Shown piece by piece: positions 53,298-64,000 of a stretch of 64,000 bases of DNA; the stretch's first letter is position 1, and every line of letters starts with the position of its first letter. Made by a program: the position numbers and the translations under genes. The notes below the pieces were generated by a model that was not told the origin of the DNA, ran no database searches, and saw nothing but the letters and a program-made list of their open reading frames with translations. This stretch comes from Escallonia rubra (taxonomy: Eukaryota > Streptophyta > Magnoliopsida > Escalloniales > Escalloniaceae). The DNA is taken from assembly GCA_033065855.1 (NCBI GenBank), contig JAVXUO010002027.1:1-64000 (forward strand), written 5' to 3'.

Positions 53298-56178
53298 ATG
53301 ACAATGTCAAGCCAGAATTGTAAGAATCTGTGCACGAAAATTCATGATTCTAAGGGACAATTGAACCAATTGGCTCAAGCCCTTGCAGCTAAAACCCATG
53401 TCGAGTGCCAGGAAATTAGAAGAACATACATGGAAATGTATGGGAAAGACCTGCATCAACTTCTCAAAAGCATCCAATTGACCAACCAAGGGGATGAGGC
53501 GGGGGCTTCATCCTACGAATGTGCAACAGCCTTGTCCATGTTGATGCTTAGCTCACACGAACGCGATGCCATCGTTGCAAGAGAAGCACTTGAGCAGAGT
53601 GAAGTCAATTTCAAGGCTGTGATTGAAATTTTCTTGGGTCGAAAATCCAGTCATGTTATTCTCATCCTACAAGCTTATCAAACAAGATTTAACAGGAAGT
53701 TGGAACAAGATATCTCAAGCATTGAGCCTCCCCACCCATACCAAATGGTAAGCCTGTTCAAATATGATTTTGTGTACTCCGTGTGTGCGTGTGCGTGTCT
53801 TGTGGTTGTTGGGAAATTTTGAGCCCCTAACCTGTGTTTTACAACGACTTTAGCTCAATTTAGACTAGTGTCTCTAAAATTACATGACAAATCAAGAGTT
53901 GGGTATCGTTCAATATATACAATAGTATGCCTAAAGCGATCAAATTGCTTCATCTGGTTGGAATTTGACAGATTTTGAGGGCACTGGCTTCATCACACAA
54001 AGCCCACCATGCAGTTGCTAGCGAGCACATTGGAAGGTGTGATGCCAGAAGGCTTTACCAAACAGGAGAAGGGAGAGCTGGGGCGATTGATGAAGCTGTG
54101 GTACTAGAGATCCTCAGTAAAAGGAGCGTTGCACAACTCTCCGTCACATTTTCTAGCTACAAACATATCTATGGACACTCATATGCAAAGGTACAGCTGA
54201 CTGCTACGCTTTTCTGTAATTAATTCAACAATGAAGATCCTCGTTTTTGTTTATAATAATCAGTTTGTTTTGCAGTCACTGAAGAAAGGAAACCATGGCC
54301 AATTTGAAGAAGCGCTAAAAGCAGTTGTAAGCTTCATTTCCAATCCTCCCAAATATTATGCCAAGGTAACATCAGAACTCTTGAGAAATGAACTTTTACC
54401 TGGCCCCTTTCTTCTCATTCCCTCACCATTTCAGCTAATCTAACGTGGAAACACAAGATTTCATTTCTTCCGGGAAACGATGTTCCAATTGTGATTAAGA
54501 ATGACAACCCTCCATGCTACTTTGAGGCACCCCTATCAAGCTAATACGCTACGTGTTCCCTTCAAAATTGGAATCACTTCCTCATTCTCAACTCAAATTT
54601 CTGGGTTTTCATTAACTTATTTTATTGAGGTCTTACCCAACCACCTTTTTGAGTGTTGTGCTATGCATAGCAGTAGTGTTCTCACCCTCAGAAAAATAAT
54701 TTTATGATGGGTGCGCCATAAACTCGCATATTAGATGTTAAACTAATAAAACCGGAGTCAATAAAACTGTCCTTTGAACCATACATCATTTTATGCGCTC
54801 CAAAGCTTAACACCCGTTTATCTTTGGGAGTTTAGTATGAATTTGCACAGCATGTGCCTTTTTCCCGAGGACAAATTGATATAATCACCACTACCACAGT
54901 AACCGCTACCGCCTCCACCAATTGCAACCACCACCGTCAATTATCACCATGCCCACCACTATGGCCGCTAACCACGAGATCTACCATGGTCGTCACCGCT
55001 ATCACCACCGATTCACCTGCCATCTTGGCTAGATCTACGATTAGCACCACCACATCCCACAACCTCTAGTAGTAACCACCCTATCAATCTCTAGCAGCCA
55101 GCGCCGCATCCAACCTCCACAACCACGACGGCATCCAATCTTCACTAGCCACAAACGCCACCTCTACAACGCATAGCAACCAACGCCACCACTACAACAT
55201 CATAGCCGCCACCAGCACCGCCAATCTACAAGCCACCCTCCGCGACCTTCGGTCTCCCTCTTCTTCATCTTCCCACTTCATCTCCGTCGTTCCACCACAA
55301 CCACTAATGCCGATCATCCTCAACCCACCACCACTTTTGGCCATCCACAACTAGCCACCACCATAATCAGCCCCCACTACCGCTGCCAAAAACAACCACC
55401 GTCATAAATTTGGCTGTGACCCACCATGACGACATCTATTACTGACCACCACCACCACCGACGAAGCCATCACCACATCAATTGCTCAGGTAGGATATGG
55501 TGTCGTGACCCACCACCACCGTCGAACCCACCGAGCCTATCGTTGATCTCCCCAGCAACACCACTCCACCACCCCAAATTCATCTCCAAAACCCCATCTA
55601 CCTTCCCCACTTCTCTGTATGTGTTTTTTGGGTACATCTGATGCTTCGGAGAGGATTGTACCGATTTGTGATCTGTGGTGGTGGGCAGCGGTGGTTGTGG
55701 TACAAGTGCTGGTGATTGTATTAATTTGCCGTCCCAAAATGAACGGGCATTTGTTTTGAAGCAGGTTTTGGAGCGGCTTGCAACGGTTTTTCAAAATAAA
55801 TTTTTTTTGAAGTTAAAATTCTAAAGAGTGACGCGTAAAACAGTTTACAATTTTATTCTTAATCCTCAACTAAATACTGCACTTGATCTTAGCCAAAAGG
55901 CCGAGATCAATAATCTTAATGTCTCGTCTTAACAATTGCCACATGCTTGAATTCAGACATTGTATAGAAGCATTATTAAGGGCGCAACAATGGAGAAGGG
56001 TTCTTTGGCACGTGTGATGGTGAGCCGGGCTGAGGTTGACATGAATGAGATTCAAGTGGTCTTCAAGAAGAAATATGGGATGGAACTTAGAGATGCTATC
56101 TGCGAGAGCATTCCATCAGGGGGGGACTATAGAGACTTTCTTGTTGCCTTGGCCACAAAAACAACTACCAGTTCATAG
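53298..56178 (+). CDS. divergent plant annexin, four exons, 326 aa
   Basis: Exons 53298-53747, 53972-54190, 54276-54365 and 55957-56178 all join in phase 0 with GT-AG borders, giving 326 residues, close to the usual plant annexin length. Family marks include [17 protein letters not shown] (36-52), [14 protein letters not shown] (85-98), [16 protein letters not shown] (124-139), [18 protein letters not shown] (197-214), PPKYYAKTLYRSI (247-259) and [12 protein letters not shown] (275-286) with [13 protein letters not shown] near the end. Annexins bind acidic membranes, usually through calcium. Here the type II calcium loop G-x-G-T is not visible in repeat 1 ([11 protein letters not shown]) or repeat 4 ([11 protein letters not shown]), so calcium binding is probably weak or altered. 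A TATA box precedes it. The last intron is 1591 nt and carries insertions. It belongs to the less conserved plant annexins; the exact subgroup is uncertain. Confidence 0.93.
54787..55850. repeat. CCACC-rich insertion in annexin intron 3
   Basis: 54890-55600 is full of CCACCA, CACCGCC and ACCACC triplets, like the interiors at 37.4-38.0 and 38.85-38.94 kb. TTTTATGCGCTCCAAAG on the left and GAGTGACGCGTAAAAC on the right are loosely inverted, which suggests a non-autonomous DNA element. The limits are uncertain. Confidence 0.4.
55872..55905 (-). pseudogene. U2 snRNA 5' fragment, antisense in annexin intron 3
   Basis: On the minus strand the bases read CTCGGCCTTTTGGCTAAGAT and continue CAAGTGCAGTATTT. 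This matches U2 snRNA from about nucleotide 8 to 42, including the highly conserved 5' domain and, with one change, the branch-site recognition sequence GUAGUA. The rest of U2 (stems beyond IIa, Sm site, 3' hairpins) is absent and there is no plant USE/TATA snRNA promoter pair in view. It is a truncated pseudogene, 51-84 bases upstream of the intron 3 acceptor and in the opposite orientation to annexin. Confidence 0.8.
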
Positions 56179-56830
56179 AAATTCAGGCCAAAAATTTGGA
56201 CACTAATTTGCTCCTATGTATGTTTTAGTTTATAGATTTTTACTGCAAAGCACTCTGGTTATGGGAAGAAATGTATGACAGCCTTTTCCTTTTGTCTTAT
56301 ACAGCTTTTCCATTTCTATCTTGTGTTACTTACTACTTACTAGCATGTTTGGATGTGAAATGTAGAAAAATTGCAGATTTAATGGAGAATGTTGGATACA
56401 AATGTTTTGCACTCTTTTCCTCGCAGAATATTTGCTTCCTTATAAACTACATAAGGGAACAAGACATTTATCACCGGAAATAAAAAAATGCAACTTTCTA
56501 GTAGCTATGGTAGAATGCTGACTGAGCAGGAATTTTCAAAGAGAGAGAAAAAAATTCGGAGTGAGGAAATCAGTGGCTTGGCAAGCGTATTTATAATGTA
56601 TCAAGATGTGCCATGAAGAGGTGAATTAAGTTAATAACAATTATATGGTTTTGTATGTATCATTTAACAGTCACTCAAGACTAAAAGACGCCATGAAGAG
56701 GTGTCTTTTTAATTTAAACAGAAACTAAATTTTTTGAAAAACTCCAACAAACAGACATATTCTTTCATCACAGTCTGACTTTGTTGCAAAAAGAAACGAT
56801 GGGCTACGGGCGAGGGCTTCTAGCAACAAT
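56179..56830. other. annexin 3' region, no further gene seen
   Basis: Expected to include the annexin 3' untranslated region and terminator. A 70-codon frame at 56271-56483 has no motif. Confidence 0.4.
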
Positions 56831-56958
56831 GTGCATGTGCAAAGTGCACCTTAAAGCAACTTTACACCACTACCCGCCGCATGCATGCTCATGTGTGCAT
56901 GTGCAAAGTGCACCTTAAAGCAACTTTACACCACTACCCGCCGCAAGCATGCGCATGT
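56831..56958. repeat. 64 bp tandem duplication
   Basis: Two copies, at 56831 and 56895, share GTGCATGTGCAAAGTGCACC, TTAAAGCAACTTTACACCAC and TACCCGCCGCA. They end just before the insertion point of the 5 kb LTR. Confidence 0.95.
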
Positions 56959-56978
56959 GTGCAATGCAAGGCACCGCA

Positions 56979-59900
56979 TGTGATACCCCGAAAAGTATCA
57001 AAAATTAATCTAACCGCGAGTTTGATTAATTAATGTGGGATTATTTTATTAAGTTGCATTATGTTGGTGACAATTAAGTGTTCAGGAGCTAAATAAGGGG
57101 ATCAGTGTGGTCGTGGGGGTTGAAATGAAATTTTGGAAAGTTAAGGGGCAAAAATATAATTTTGGAAAATAGGATGAATGGGATGCATATCTTTATTAAG
57201 TAGCATCATTTTGATGATAATGAGGTGTTAGGGGGCTACATGGAGGGTTAGGGTGATTTTGGGGTCAAATTGTAATTTTCCAAAGTCGAGGGGTCAAAAT
57301 ATAATTTTGGAAACTTTAGGCGTTAAAGTGCAAATTGTTGAAAGTTGTAAAAGGTGTCACAATTGGAGAGAAGTCATCTGAAACGTGGCCACCTCCAACT
57401 AGAGTCTCGGATGACTCATGAAACCTAAAAATGAGTGAAGGGGGTGGATGAAATTGAAACAAAAAGAAAATGAAAGAAGATGTTGGGGGGAAAATGCAAA
57501 TACAAGAAAGTTATGAACATGAATAGTGCGTGAACAGGAACCCGTGAAGAACACAACAAAAAGAGGAAGAAAAAGGGAGGAAAAAGAGAAGAAAGGAAGA
57601 AAGAAGAGACGAAAGGGAGAAAGGAAGAACCTCGAATTCATTTGGGTATGATTTTGAACCCTAAATCGCGAAGTTATGGAAGAATTTGGTGAAATTTTAG
57701 TTGAAGAACATGTGACGTATGTGTATGTATATTTCGGTTGTGTATGTATAATCGGGGTTGGGGAATTTGAATGGATTCTTGTTAGAATCATGTTTATGAG
57801 AACTTAAAATGGAGAAAGAAAGGAAACTAATTAGGGTTTCAAAATTGGTGGGAGTTCAGTGTGCGTGGGTGTGTGTTTCGGTGTGTTTTAGTGTGTGTTC
57901 TTCAATTTGGTTCATGAGTTTGGATTCAATTGGTTTAATTGTACGAAATTGATGCATAACAATGAGTTTAGGGCATGAATTGGGTGTATTATAATGTGTT
58001 TAAGCGATCTAAGATGAGTTTGTGAAAAGTTCATGTGTGATTGGAAGAGAAATGTGCCCAGGTGTGTAACTGTTGAAGGAGGAAGAAGATAAGTTTGTGT
58101 GCGTGAAGGTGAACTAGTGTGTGTGCTGATGTGAATAGTGACTGTTTTTGTCACTAAAAATGGAAATTAAGGGGCCGTTTGACATGCATTTTTTCACCTC
58201 TTTTTTGGCCCAATTTTAAAATTTGGAGAGAAGCCCAAAAAATTGGAGTGTTTGGTAGTGACATTACTTTTTAAAGAAGCCCAAGTCTTTAAAAAGAGGA
58301 AGTGGGTTTTCCAAAAGAGCTTTTAGCTCTTTTTGAAGCTTCTTTTCACGCGGCCCAGATGGCTTCACTTATGCGGTCTGGCCTTCGAGTCTTCCTAGCA
58401 ACAAAAATAAAAGATCTGCCAAATCAAAGAACAAACATTAGGGTTGTCTTCTCTTTGGCCGAATCGCATCTGAGGAGTCCACAGCCACAGCCACCGCTCT
58501 GCTCGCATCTCATCTCTCACGGGACCACAGCCACCGCCTCCGTCCCTTTCAAGAGAGATACCACCATCATGTCTGTAGAAGTTGTCTGCGTGTGAACATC
58601 CAAAACAGCTTGTCACTATGGCAAAGAGTTGTCAGAATCTGCATCGTGAGGGTTTTCGACCGGCGATGCTTCACTATCCGATTCACTTGTACAGTTGATC
58701 TTCTCCGGTTTTGTATCTTCATCAGTGGAGCTAAACTCTTTATTCTAGTCAATTAGTTACTCCATCACATTGTCCTCCTACATATTCTCTAGATTTGCCA
58801 AACCCAGATTGTTCAATAGGATCATTTTGGAGGTTAAGATCCACCAAATTTGACCCAACCCAAGGGCATCTATTTTAACTAGATTGTCAGTCTCATTTTC
58901 ATTAGGTTGTACTTCAGCTTAGTTTTCACCAGTGTTAGAGGCGATGAAATTGGAGCAATCACAAAGGACTCATCATCACTTGAGGCACTGGAAGGGTTCA
59001 GGGAAAAAGCATCGTAATACATTTGGAGAATTATGTTTAATTATGTGTAAGACATTGTAATATATCGGTTCAATTATGTTTAATTATGTTAAAATAAATA
59101 ATAATAAAAAAAAAGCAAAAGAGCTTTCCTATCAAACGTTTGGACTTTTCTATTTTTTTAAAAAATAAACTCTGTCAAACAGCCACCAATTTTTTAAACT
59201 GGTAAAAAAAAAACCATAACTCTTCTCTTTTTTTTAGAAAAAAAAACTGAAAACTGAAAGTCTTACCAAACAGACCCTAAGTAATCAGTTTAAAATTCGA
59301 ATCTTAAAAAAAATGTTTGGGTCATATTTAGCCAAAGTGCAAAAGAAAGACCCTAGTTATTTTTAGGATACCTGTATCGTGGAAAAATTTCAGATTTTTC
59401 CGAGATCGGGAATAGGGTGAACGGACGCGGGAAGTTTGGAACTTTACGGTAAATTTTAAAATATCAAACGAACGCGGTTTTGCGCAAAAATTTTATGGGG
59501 ACCTTAAGATGCTGAGAAGTTTCATTTCCCAAGATTTCAGGTCATTCTGAAGTTGTTTGCTATTTTTGGCCGAACGGGTTTTTAAGCGCTCGGTCCGGAC
59601 ACCGGTTCGGAATTTTTGGGTAAAATTTTTCTAAAATTCTCTTTAGCTCAAAAATGATTTCAGAAGGCTTAAAATAGCATTTCAAAATACTTTTGAGATT
59701 TTTCTGATGCCAGGAACCCTCAGGGGGCATTTTGGTAATTTGACATCCAGAGGTATTTTAGTAATTTTCCCTGTAAAGTTTTTCAAAGGAATTTTTAGTC
59801 CGAGAAGGGCTGTAAAACACCTGAAAGGTTGTTTTGAAGCTGATTTGGAGGCATTGCGGTGATAATGAACCCCGGAGGCATTTTAGTAATTTGTCACCCA

Positions 59901-61962
59901 TAGGGGGTATTTTGGTAATTTTCCCTATAAAATACTTTGAAGCACTGTTGGTCTGGGAAGGGGTGTAAGACATCTGAAAAGTAATTTTGAAGGGGTTTTG
60001 AGATGTTTGTTGGTGTAGCGGCCATTAGGGGGTATTTTGATAATTTGCCATGTTAACCCCAAATTTTAGGGAACGCGTGTCATTCAGCGTTCGAAATGAT
60101 GGGAAGTGAGGAATGATGTTAATAAGTTGAAATAATGAGATAGTGGCTATTGCTAATGCGTTGGTAAGCCAGGTTAAGGATCCAATTATTGGATTGGATT
60201 AACAAGTTGTCGTAAGACGCTATAAATGATTAAATGGGAAGGGATAGAATTGGGAGTGCGTATATGTGGAATGATTTCTAACGAGCAGAGTATTATTTGA
60301 CTAGGTGATGCAGCTCGTTGCGATCAGAGATTGCGAGTTGCTTCGGCTATAAGCCAATCAGGTAAGGACAATGCGGTTCTGATATGCTAATTCATTGTTT
60401 CGATTAGCATGCCATGTTGATGACGTATGGTTGAATTCTTGTTGTTATGATTGGTCACCGGTAGTCATTGTGACCGGTATACGTATATTTGAATTGTGCT
60501 GTTGAGGACTTAGGGTAGAATAATTCCCTAGTCCGCCCTGTTGATAGAGAATTTAATGAGGATAATGCGTGTCCTAGTATGCTATGATTCGATTCGATTA
60601 GCATACCTGAAGTTGATGATGATATTGTGTAGGGATTGTTGTGTGGTGGTTGGAGATGCCAGCAATTATTGATAGCCGATATTTCTTCTCTTTGAGAACA
60701 CCATTGAGGACTTGTGACAACTTCTCCCGAGTTCGCCCTGTCATTGATGATGATGTTGTTGAGGTCGTTGCGTGTTGTTGTGAAATGTCGGCACTTATTG
60801 GTAGTCGAAATTTATCTTATGTAAGAACGTTGTTGAGGGCTTGCGGTAATCTTTTCCCAAGTCCGCCCTATTAATGATGTTACATTGAACTCTTGTTGTT
60901 AGGTCTGAACACCGGTTGATCTTCTGATCCGGTATTCCTTGTTGAGCTGTGTTGTTGAAGACATAAGGTGGAATAAACTTTTCCTTAGTCCGCCCCGTTG
61001 ATAAAGTCATGTTGCTTGGCTGTAACGTGGTTAGGGAAAGCACTCTAAATGAGTTCCCTTCTTGTTGACAGCGTCTCTTCTATTTACTTGAGACTGAGAT
61101 GAACATCCCATAAAATGGGACATCAATATAAGGAGGATGGCCTGTGAAATATGATCACTGGCAAAGAGTATGAATGTCGCTCAAGCAGAGTCTGTCGTGT
61201 CTGGTCGAGTCCTGTCCGTCGTGTCCATGTGCATTGCATTTGATTTTCTTTTGATGTTGATGATTTTAATGATTTGTATTTCAATGATGTTTATCTTTAC
61301 GACCTTGGATTTCGGGTTCACTTGCATAGTCGGTCAATCCAGTCCATGAGAAAGTGGCAATAATGCTGTTCTATTGGGCCTTAAAGCCGCTCAGTCTGAC
61401 GAAAGAACAATTATCGTTTGACAATTATGCTGATGTCGAAAAATTTATTGGAACTCTTGATTCATTTCTATCGTTGAGATGATTATTATTCCTCCGAGTC
61501 TCTTGAATCATTTGTACACGATATTTCTCGTGTTGTCTTTACTGGGTGATTTGCTCTCATTCCTTATGTTGTATTGTGCAGGCTATAAGGTTGATCAAGG
61601 AGAACCTTCTAGAAAGGAAAAAGAAACAAGCTAGAAAAGTTGAGCAAGGGAATCAGTTGTATGAGGTAAGACCAGTTCGAAATGGTGAGATAAAGATTGA
61701 GTTGCGAGATAGGTTGATAAGAGTCATACGACTACAGTCGTATATTAGGTTGTAAGCATTCATGTTGTTTAAAGACCTGAAAGTCTTCCGCTGTATTACG
61801 ATGTATGTTTGTAAGAAAAAATTTGTAAGGACGCATTTTGGAGCTTCTAATAATGATGTATGAGTATGAGGATGTAATTGCTCTGTATTCAGCACAGGGT
61901 TTTGAAAGTGATTATGATCGATAACTCAGCCCGATGATGTCACCTGGGTTGAGGGTGTCGTA
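56979..61962. mobile_element. 5 kb solo LTR-like fossil with 5 bp TSD and nested DNA element
   Basis: The block starts TGTGATACCCCG, ends in a GAGGGTGTC-type inverse of its start, and is flanked by CCGCA on both sides (56974-56978 and 61963-61967). Start and end form the short inverted pair typical of LTRs (the TGTAATACCCCG class). At about 4984 bp, or 3.9 kb without the inserted PIF/Harbinger-like element at 58171-59277, it is very long for an LTR, as in some large Ty3/gypsy families. The part around 60.5-61.0 kb has several imperfect repeats with TAGTCCGCCCTGTTGAT-like cores. No internal coding region remains. Open frames inside it are not genes. Confidence 0.65.
58171..59277. mobile_element. 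PIF/Harbinger-like non-autonomous element nested in the 5 kb LTR, TSD TAA
   Basis: The ends GGGGCCGTTTGACATGC and, read inwards, GGGTCTGTTTGGTAAGAC are inverted, and TAA lies on each side (58168-58170 and 59278-59280). It is 1107 bp with no transposase. A GC-richer piece at 58302-58600 is open on both strands and may be captured sequence, but I recognise no protein. Confidence 0.75.
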
Positions 61963-62049
61963 CCGCACATGTGCAAGCTCATGTCCATGTACGCTTTGTG
62001 TTACTAGAACAATGTAACATATTACTTGTGCATTTATATACTCACAATT

Positions 62050-63720
62050 TTTTCCTCATCTAAGTAATATGGGAACTCACATTCTGACCCTTAAGATTTC
62101 TTATTTTTTTCAAACTTTAAGATCTTTGATCTCCTTGACCACTAGATAAAAATGTGTGATTCTTTTTTGTCTTTAAACGAAATTGGAATTTCCACATTTT
62201 TAGAAAATGTACCTCTATTGTCCTTTGGTAGGTCCTTCTAAGTTAAGCAGTACTTTTTGAATCGAACCTTTAGCATAAAACAATCAATTCAATCGAACTT
62301 CAAAGTAATCTTAGCCTTAAACTAAGAATCCTTTGTTATTAATCAGACGATGTTATGTGTGGAACCTTCTAACCGAAATTTTTAAATACTTGTACAACTA
62401 TGGCCTTTTGCTACATCTAAGAATTATCAGAAGGGCCTTAGAGACAAGTTTAAATCTCGTAGAAGCGGCTTCACTTCTAGACTTCAAAGAGATAAATCTA
62501 ATATGGTGAACTTGTATTATCTAAGCTCTCCTTTAAGGACATAGATTTATTAAATAAATATTTCTACCGTCCTCTTGTTCTCTATACAAGTATGCACTAC
62601 CTTGAGATGATATGAAGATCAAAGTCTTCACTCATTTAGTGCATCTGTTGTAAATCAAAGTTGAACTAGAAGACTAGAATTTACTATAGCGTCTAATTAG
62701 TGTGCCTATGCATGTTACCTCTTATTTTAAAATCTCTAACCCCATCTCCCTAGAAGTCTTTCAAACCACATCCTTTCATAGGCCTTTTCTAAAGGGATCC
62801 GCTAGATATCCTTTGGACTTCACATACTTAATATTAACAATTCATTCATTAAGTTATTCTTAAACATAGTTATTTCTTACATTTATACATCTTGACTTCC
62901 CATTGTTACCTTTGTTTGTATACCTTGTTGTATGCCTATGTTAATGCTGCGTCACTATAATGGAACACAAAATTAACAAGCATTCACTTAAGGCCTTAGA
63001 GGAATCTCTATTAGCATTTGCCTACTTCATTGCTATTGCCAACACAATAAATTGATACCTTATAATAAGATCTGAAATCAAAGTTTGTCTCTTGAAACCC
63101 CAAGAAATTGCACATCCACCCCTGGTAAATATTCAATCACTTTGAACTTCGTTTCATCCGAGTCTGTAATTTAGTTTGCATCCGTGTACCCTTCTAATAT
63201 TGCAAAAAATTTCTTATAAATTAACGCAAACTCTATTGTGCCCTTAAGGTACTTAAGTACCCTAAATGCCGCATTTCGATGGACTTGCCTGGGTTACGAT
63301 TCAATCTATTCATCCCCAAACTGCAAAGGCTATATCTAGTCTCGTACACTGCATGAGATACATCAAATTGTCAATGACACTACAATATTCAAGTTGTGAA
63401 ACACATTTTCTTTCGGTTGCTCTTAACTTGATATATGAGTCATAATAGGGTAGTAATATGTCATAATCCTTGTGATTTAATTTCTTTAATACCTTCCCAA
63501 TTTAATAAGATTATAACAAAAGAATAAATTTGTAGTTCCAACGATTTTCATTTTCAAAATAACATTGGCTTCCCTTGTATCCTTGATGTCCAAATGAAGA
63601 CAAAATATCTTTGATTTTAAAACAATATCCAATTCACTATAAAATATTAACATACCATCAACATACAAACATATAGCGTCACTTATATTTTCCAATTTGA
63701 ATAAGCTCATTTTCTTACGC
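62050..63720 (-). mobile_element. Ty1/copia pol remnant
   Basis: The minus strand carries recognisable reverse-transcriptase sequence of the Ty1/copia type (CLYVDGMLIFYSELDIV near 63640, then ANVILKMKI), followed at lower coordinates by weaker RNase H-like sequence. It is a broken fossil with many breaks, no LTR was identified with confidence, and it is old. Limits are approximate. Confidence 0.75.
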
Positions 63721-63734
63721 TCGTTATTCTAAAT

Positions 63735-64000
63735 TCATGGGATAAGTAAGCATTCCTCGACCTTACTCCAAATCCTGAGCAAGAAGGAATTATACAAAAG
63801 CAAACGCATAACCTCAAAACCATTTTGAAAAGGGGAAGTGAGTCTAAGGGGAATTGGCTTTGACCTATTAACCAAAACCTTAGAAATAATCTTGTATAGA
63901 ACCGTGCACGCGCTAATTTGACGATAATCTACTACCAATTTTGGAGAGGTTGTTTTAGAATTAATGTAATAAGGGTATGATTAACTGCCTTTAAAGATAC
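63735..64000 (-). mobile_element. LINE reverse transcriptase fragment at the window edge
   Basis: The minus strand reads DYRQISACTVLYKIISKVLV then NRSKPI and SPFQNGF, matching the plant L1 reverse-transcriptase stretch FRPISLCNVLYKIISKVLANRL...SPFQSAFV. It continues beyond the window (NHTLITLI upstream fits NHTYIALIPK). The conserved P of RPIS is changed and a frame break lies just upstream. The rest of the element cannot be judged here. Confidence 0.75.

Noticed and set aside
57399-58154. Ser/Phe/His-rich minus-strand frames of 130 and 80 codons
   Set aside because: Low-complexity frames inside the 5 kb LTR-like block, without motifs.
1-64000. Novel bacterial-type defence, phage or gene-cluster system
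   Set aside because: The whole window reads as plant nuclear DNA; no operons, ribosome-binding sites or linked prokaryotic genes are present.

Overview
This window looks like nuclear DNA from a flowering plant, probably a eudicot. It has intron-containing genes with GT-AG borders, plant-only families (3-ketoacyl-CoA synthase, DRM1/ARP dormancy protein, miR164, type I MADS-box) and a dense load of plant transposons. Gene density is low: five protein genes, two microRNA genes and one gene-derived pseudogene in 64 kb. No species can be named from the sequence alone, and no bacterial or phage-like system was found.

Layout. 1-3.4 kb: a three-exon DRM1/ARP gene (minus). 4-8.7 kb: DNA transposons, including a hAT element inserted in a Stowaway element and carrying a long palindrome. 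9.7-11.4 kb: a small mitochondrial-type L18 ribosomal protein gene (minus) with a LINE tail upstream. 12.5-18 kb: a hAT element, then a 2.6 kb solo LTR with tandem repeats. 19-31 kb: two MIR164 genes (plus) about 4.8 kb apart, each with matching upstream and downstream non-coding blocks, so a tandem segmental duplication. 32.9-35.4 kb: a type I MADS-box pseudogene and a single-exon KCS gene (both minus). 36-40 kb: PIF/Harbinger-like, Mutator-type and Stowaway elements. 41.3-42.8 kb: a three-exon HIG1-domain gene (minus). 44-46 kb: an LTR remnant and a Pack-MULE carrying pieces of a membrane-anchored MYB gene. 47.7-49.8 kb: a second solo LTR of the same family. 50.7-51.6 kb: LINE remnant. 53.3-56.2 kb: a four-exon divergent annexin gene (plus) with an antisense U2 snRNA fragment in its last intron. 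57-62 kb: a 5 kb solo LTR. 62-64 kb: Ty1/copia and LINE remnants.

The genes do not form an operon or pathway. From memory, the set L18, MIR164, type I MADS and HIG1 matches the Arabidopsis interval around At5g27760-At5g27820, which holds MIR164c; this conserved gene order would support all four calls. The strongest observations are the tandem MIR164 duplication with duplicated flanking blocks, the Pack-MULE with captured MAMYB-like coding pieces, and the annexin that has lost recognisable type II calcium sites and holds an antisense U2 fragment.
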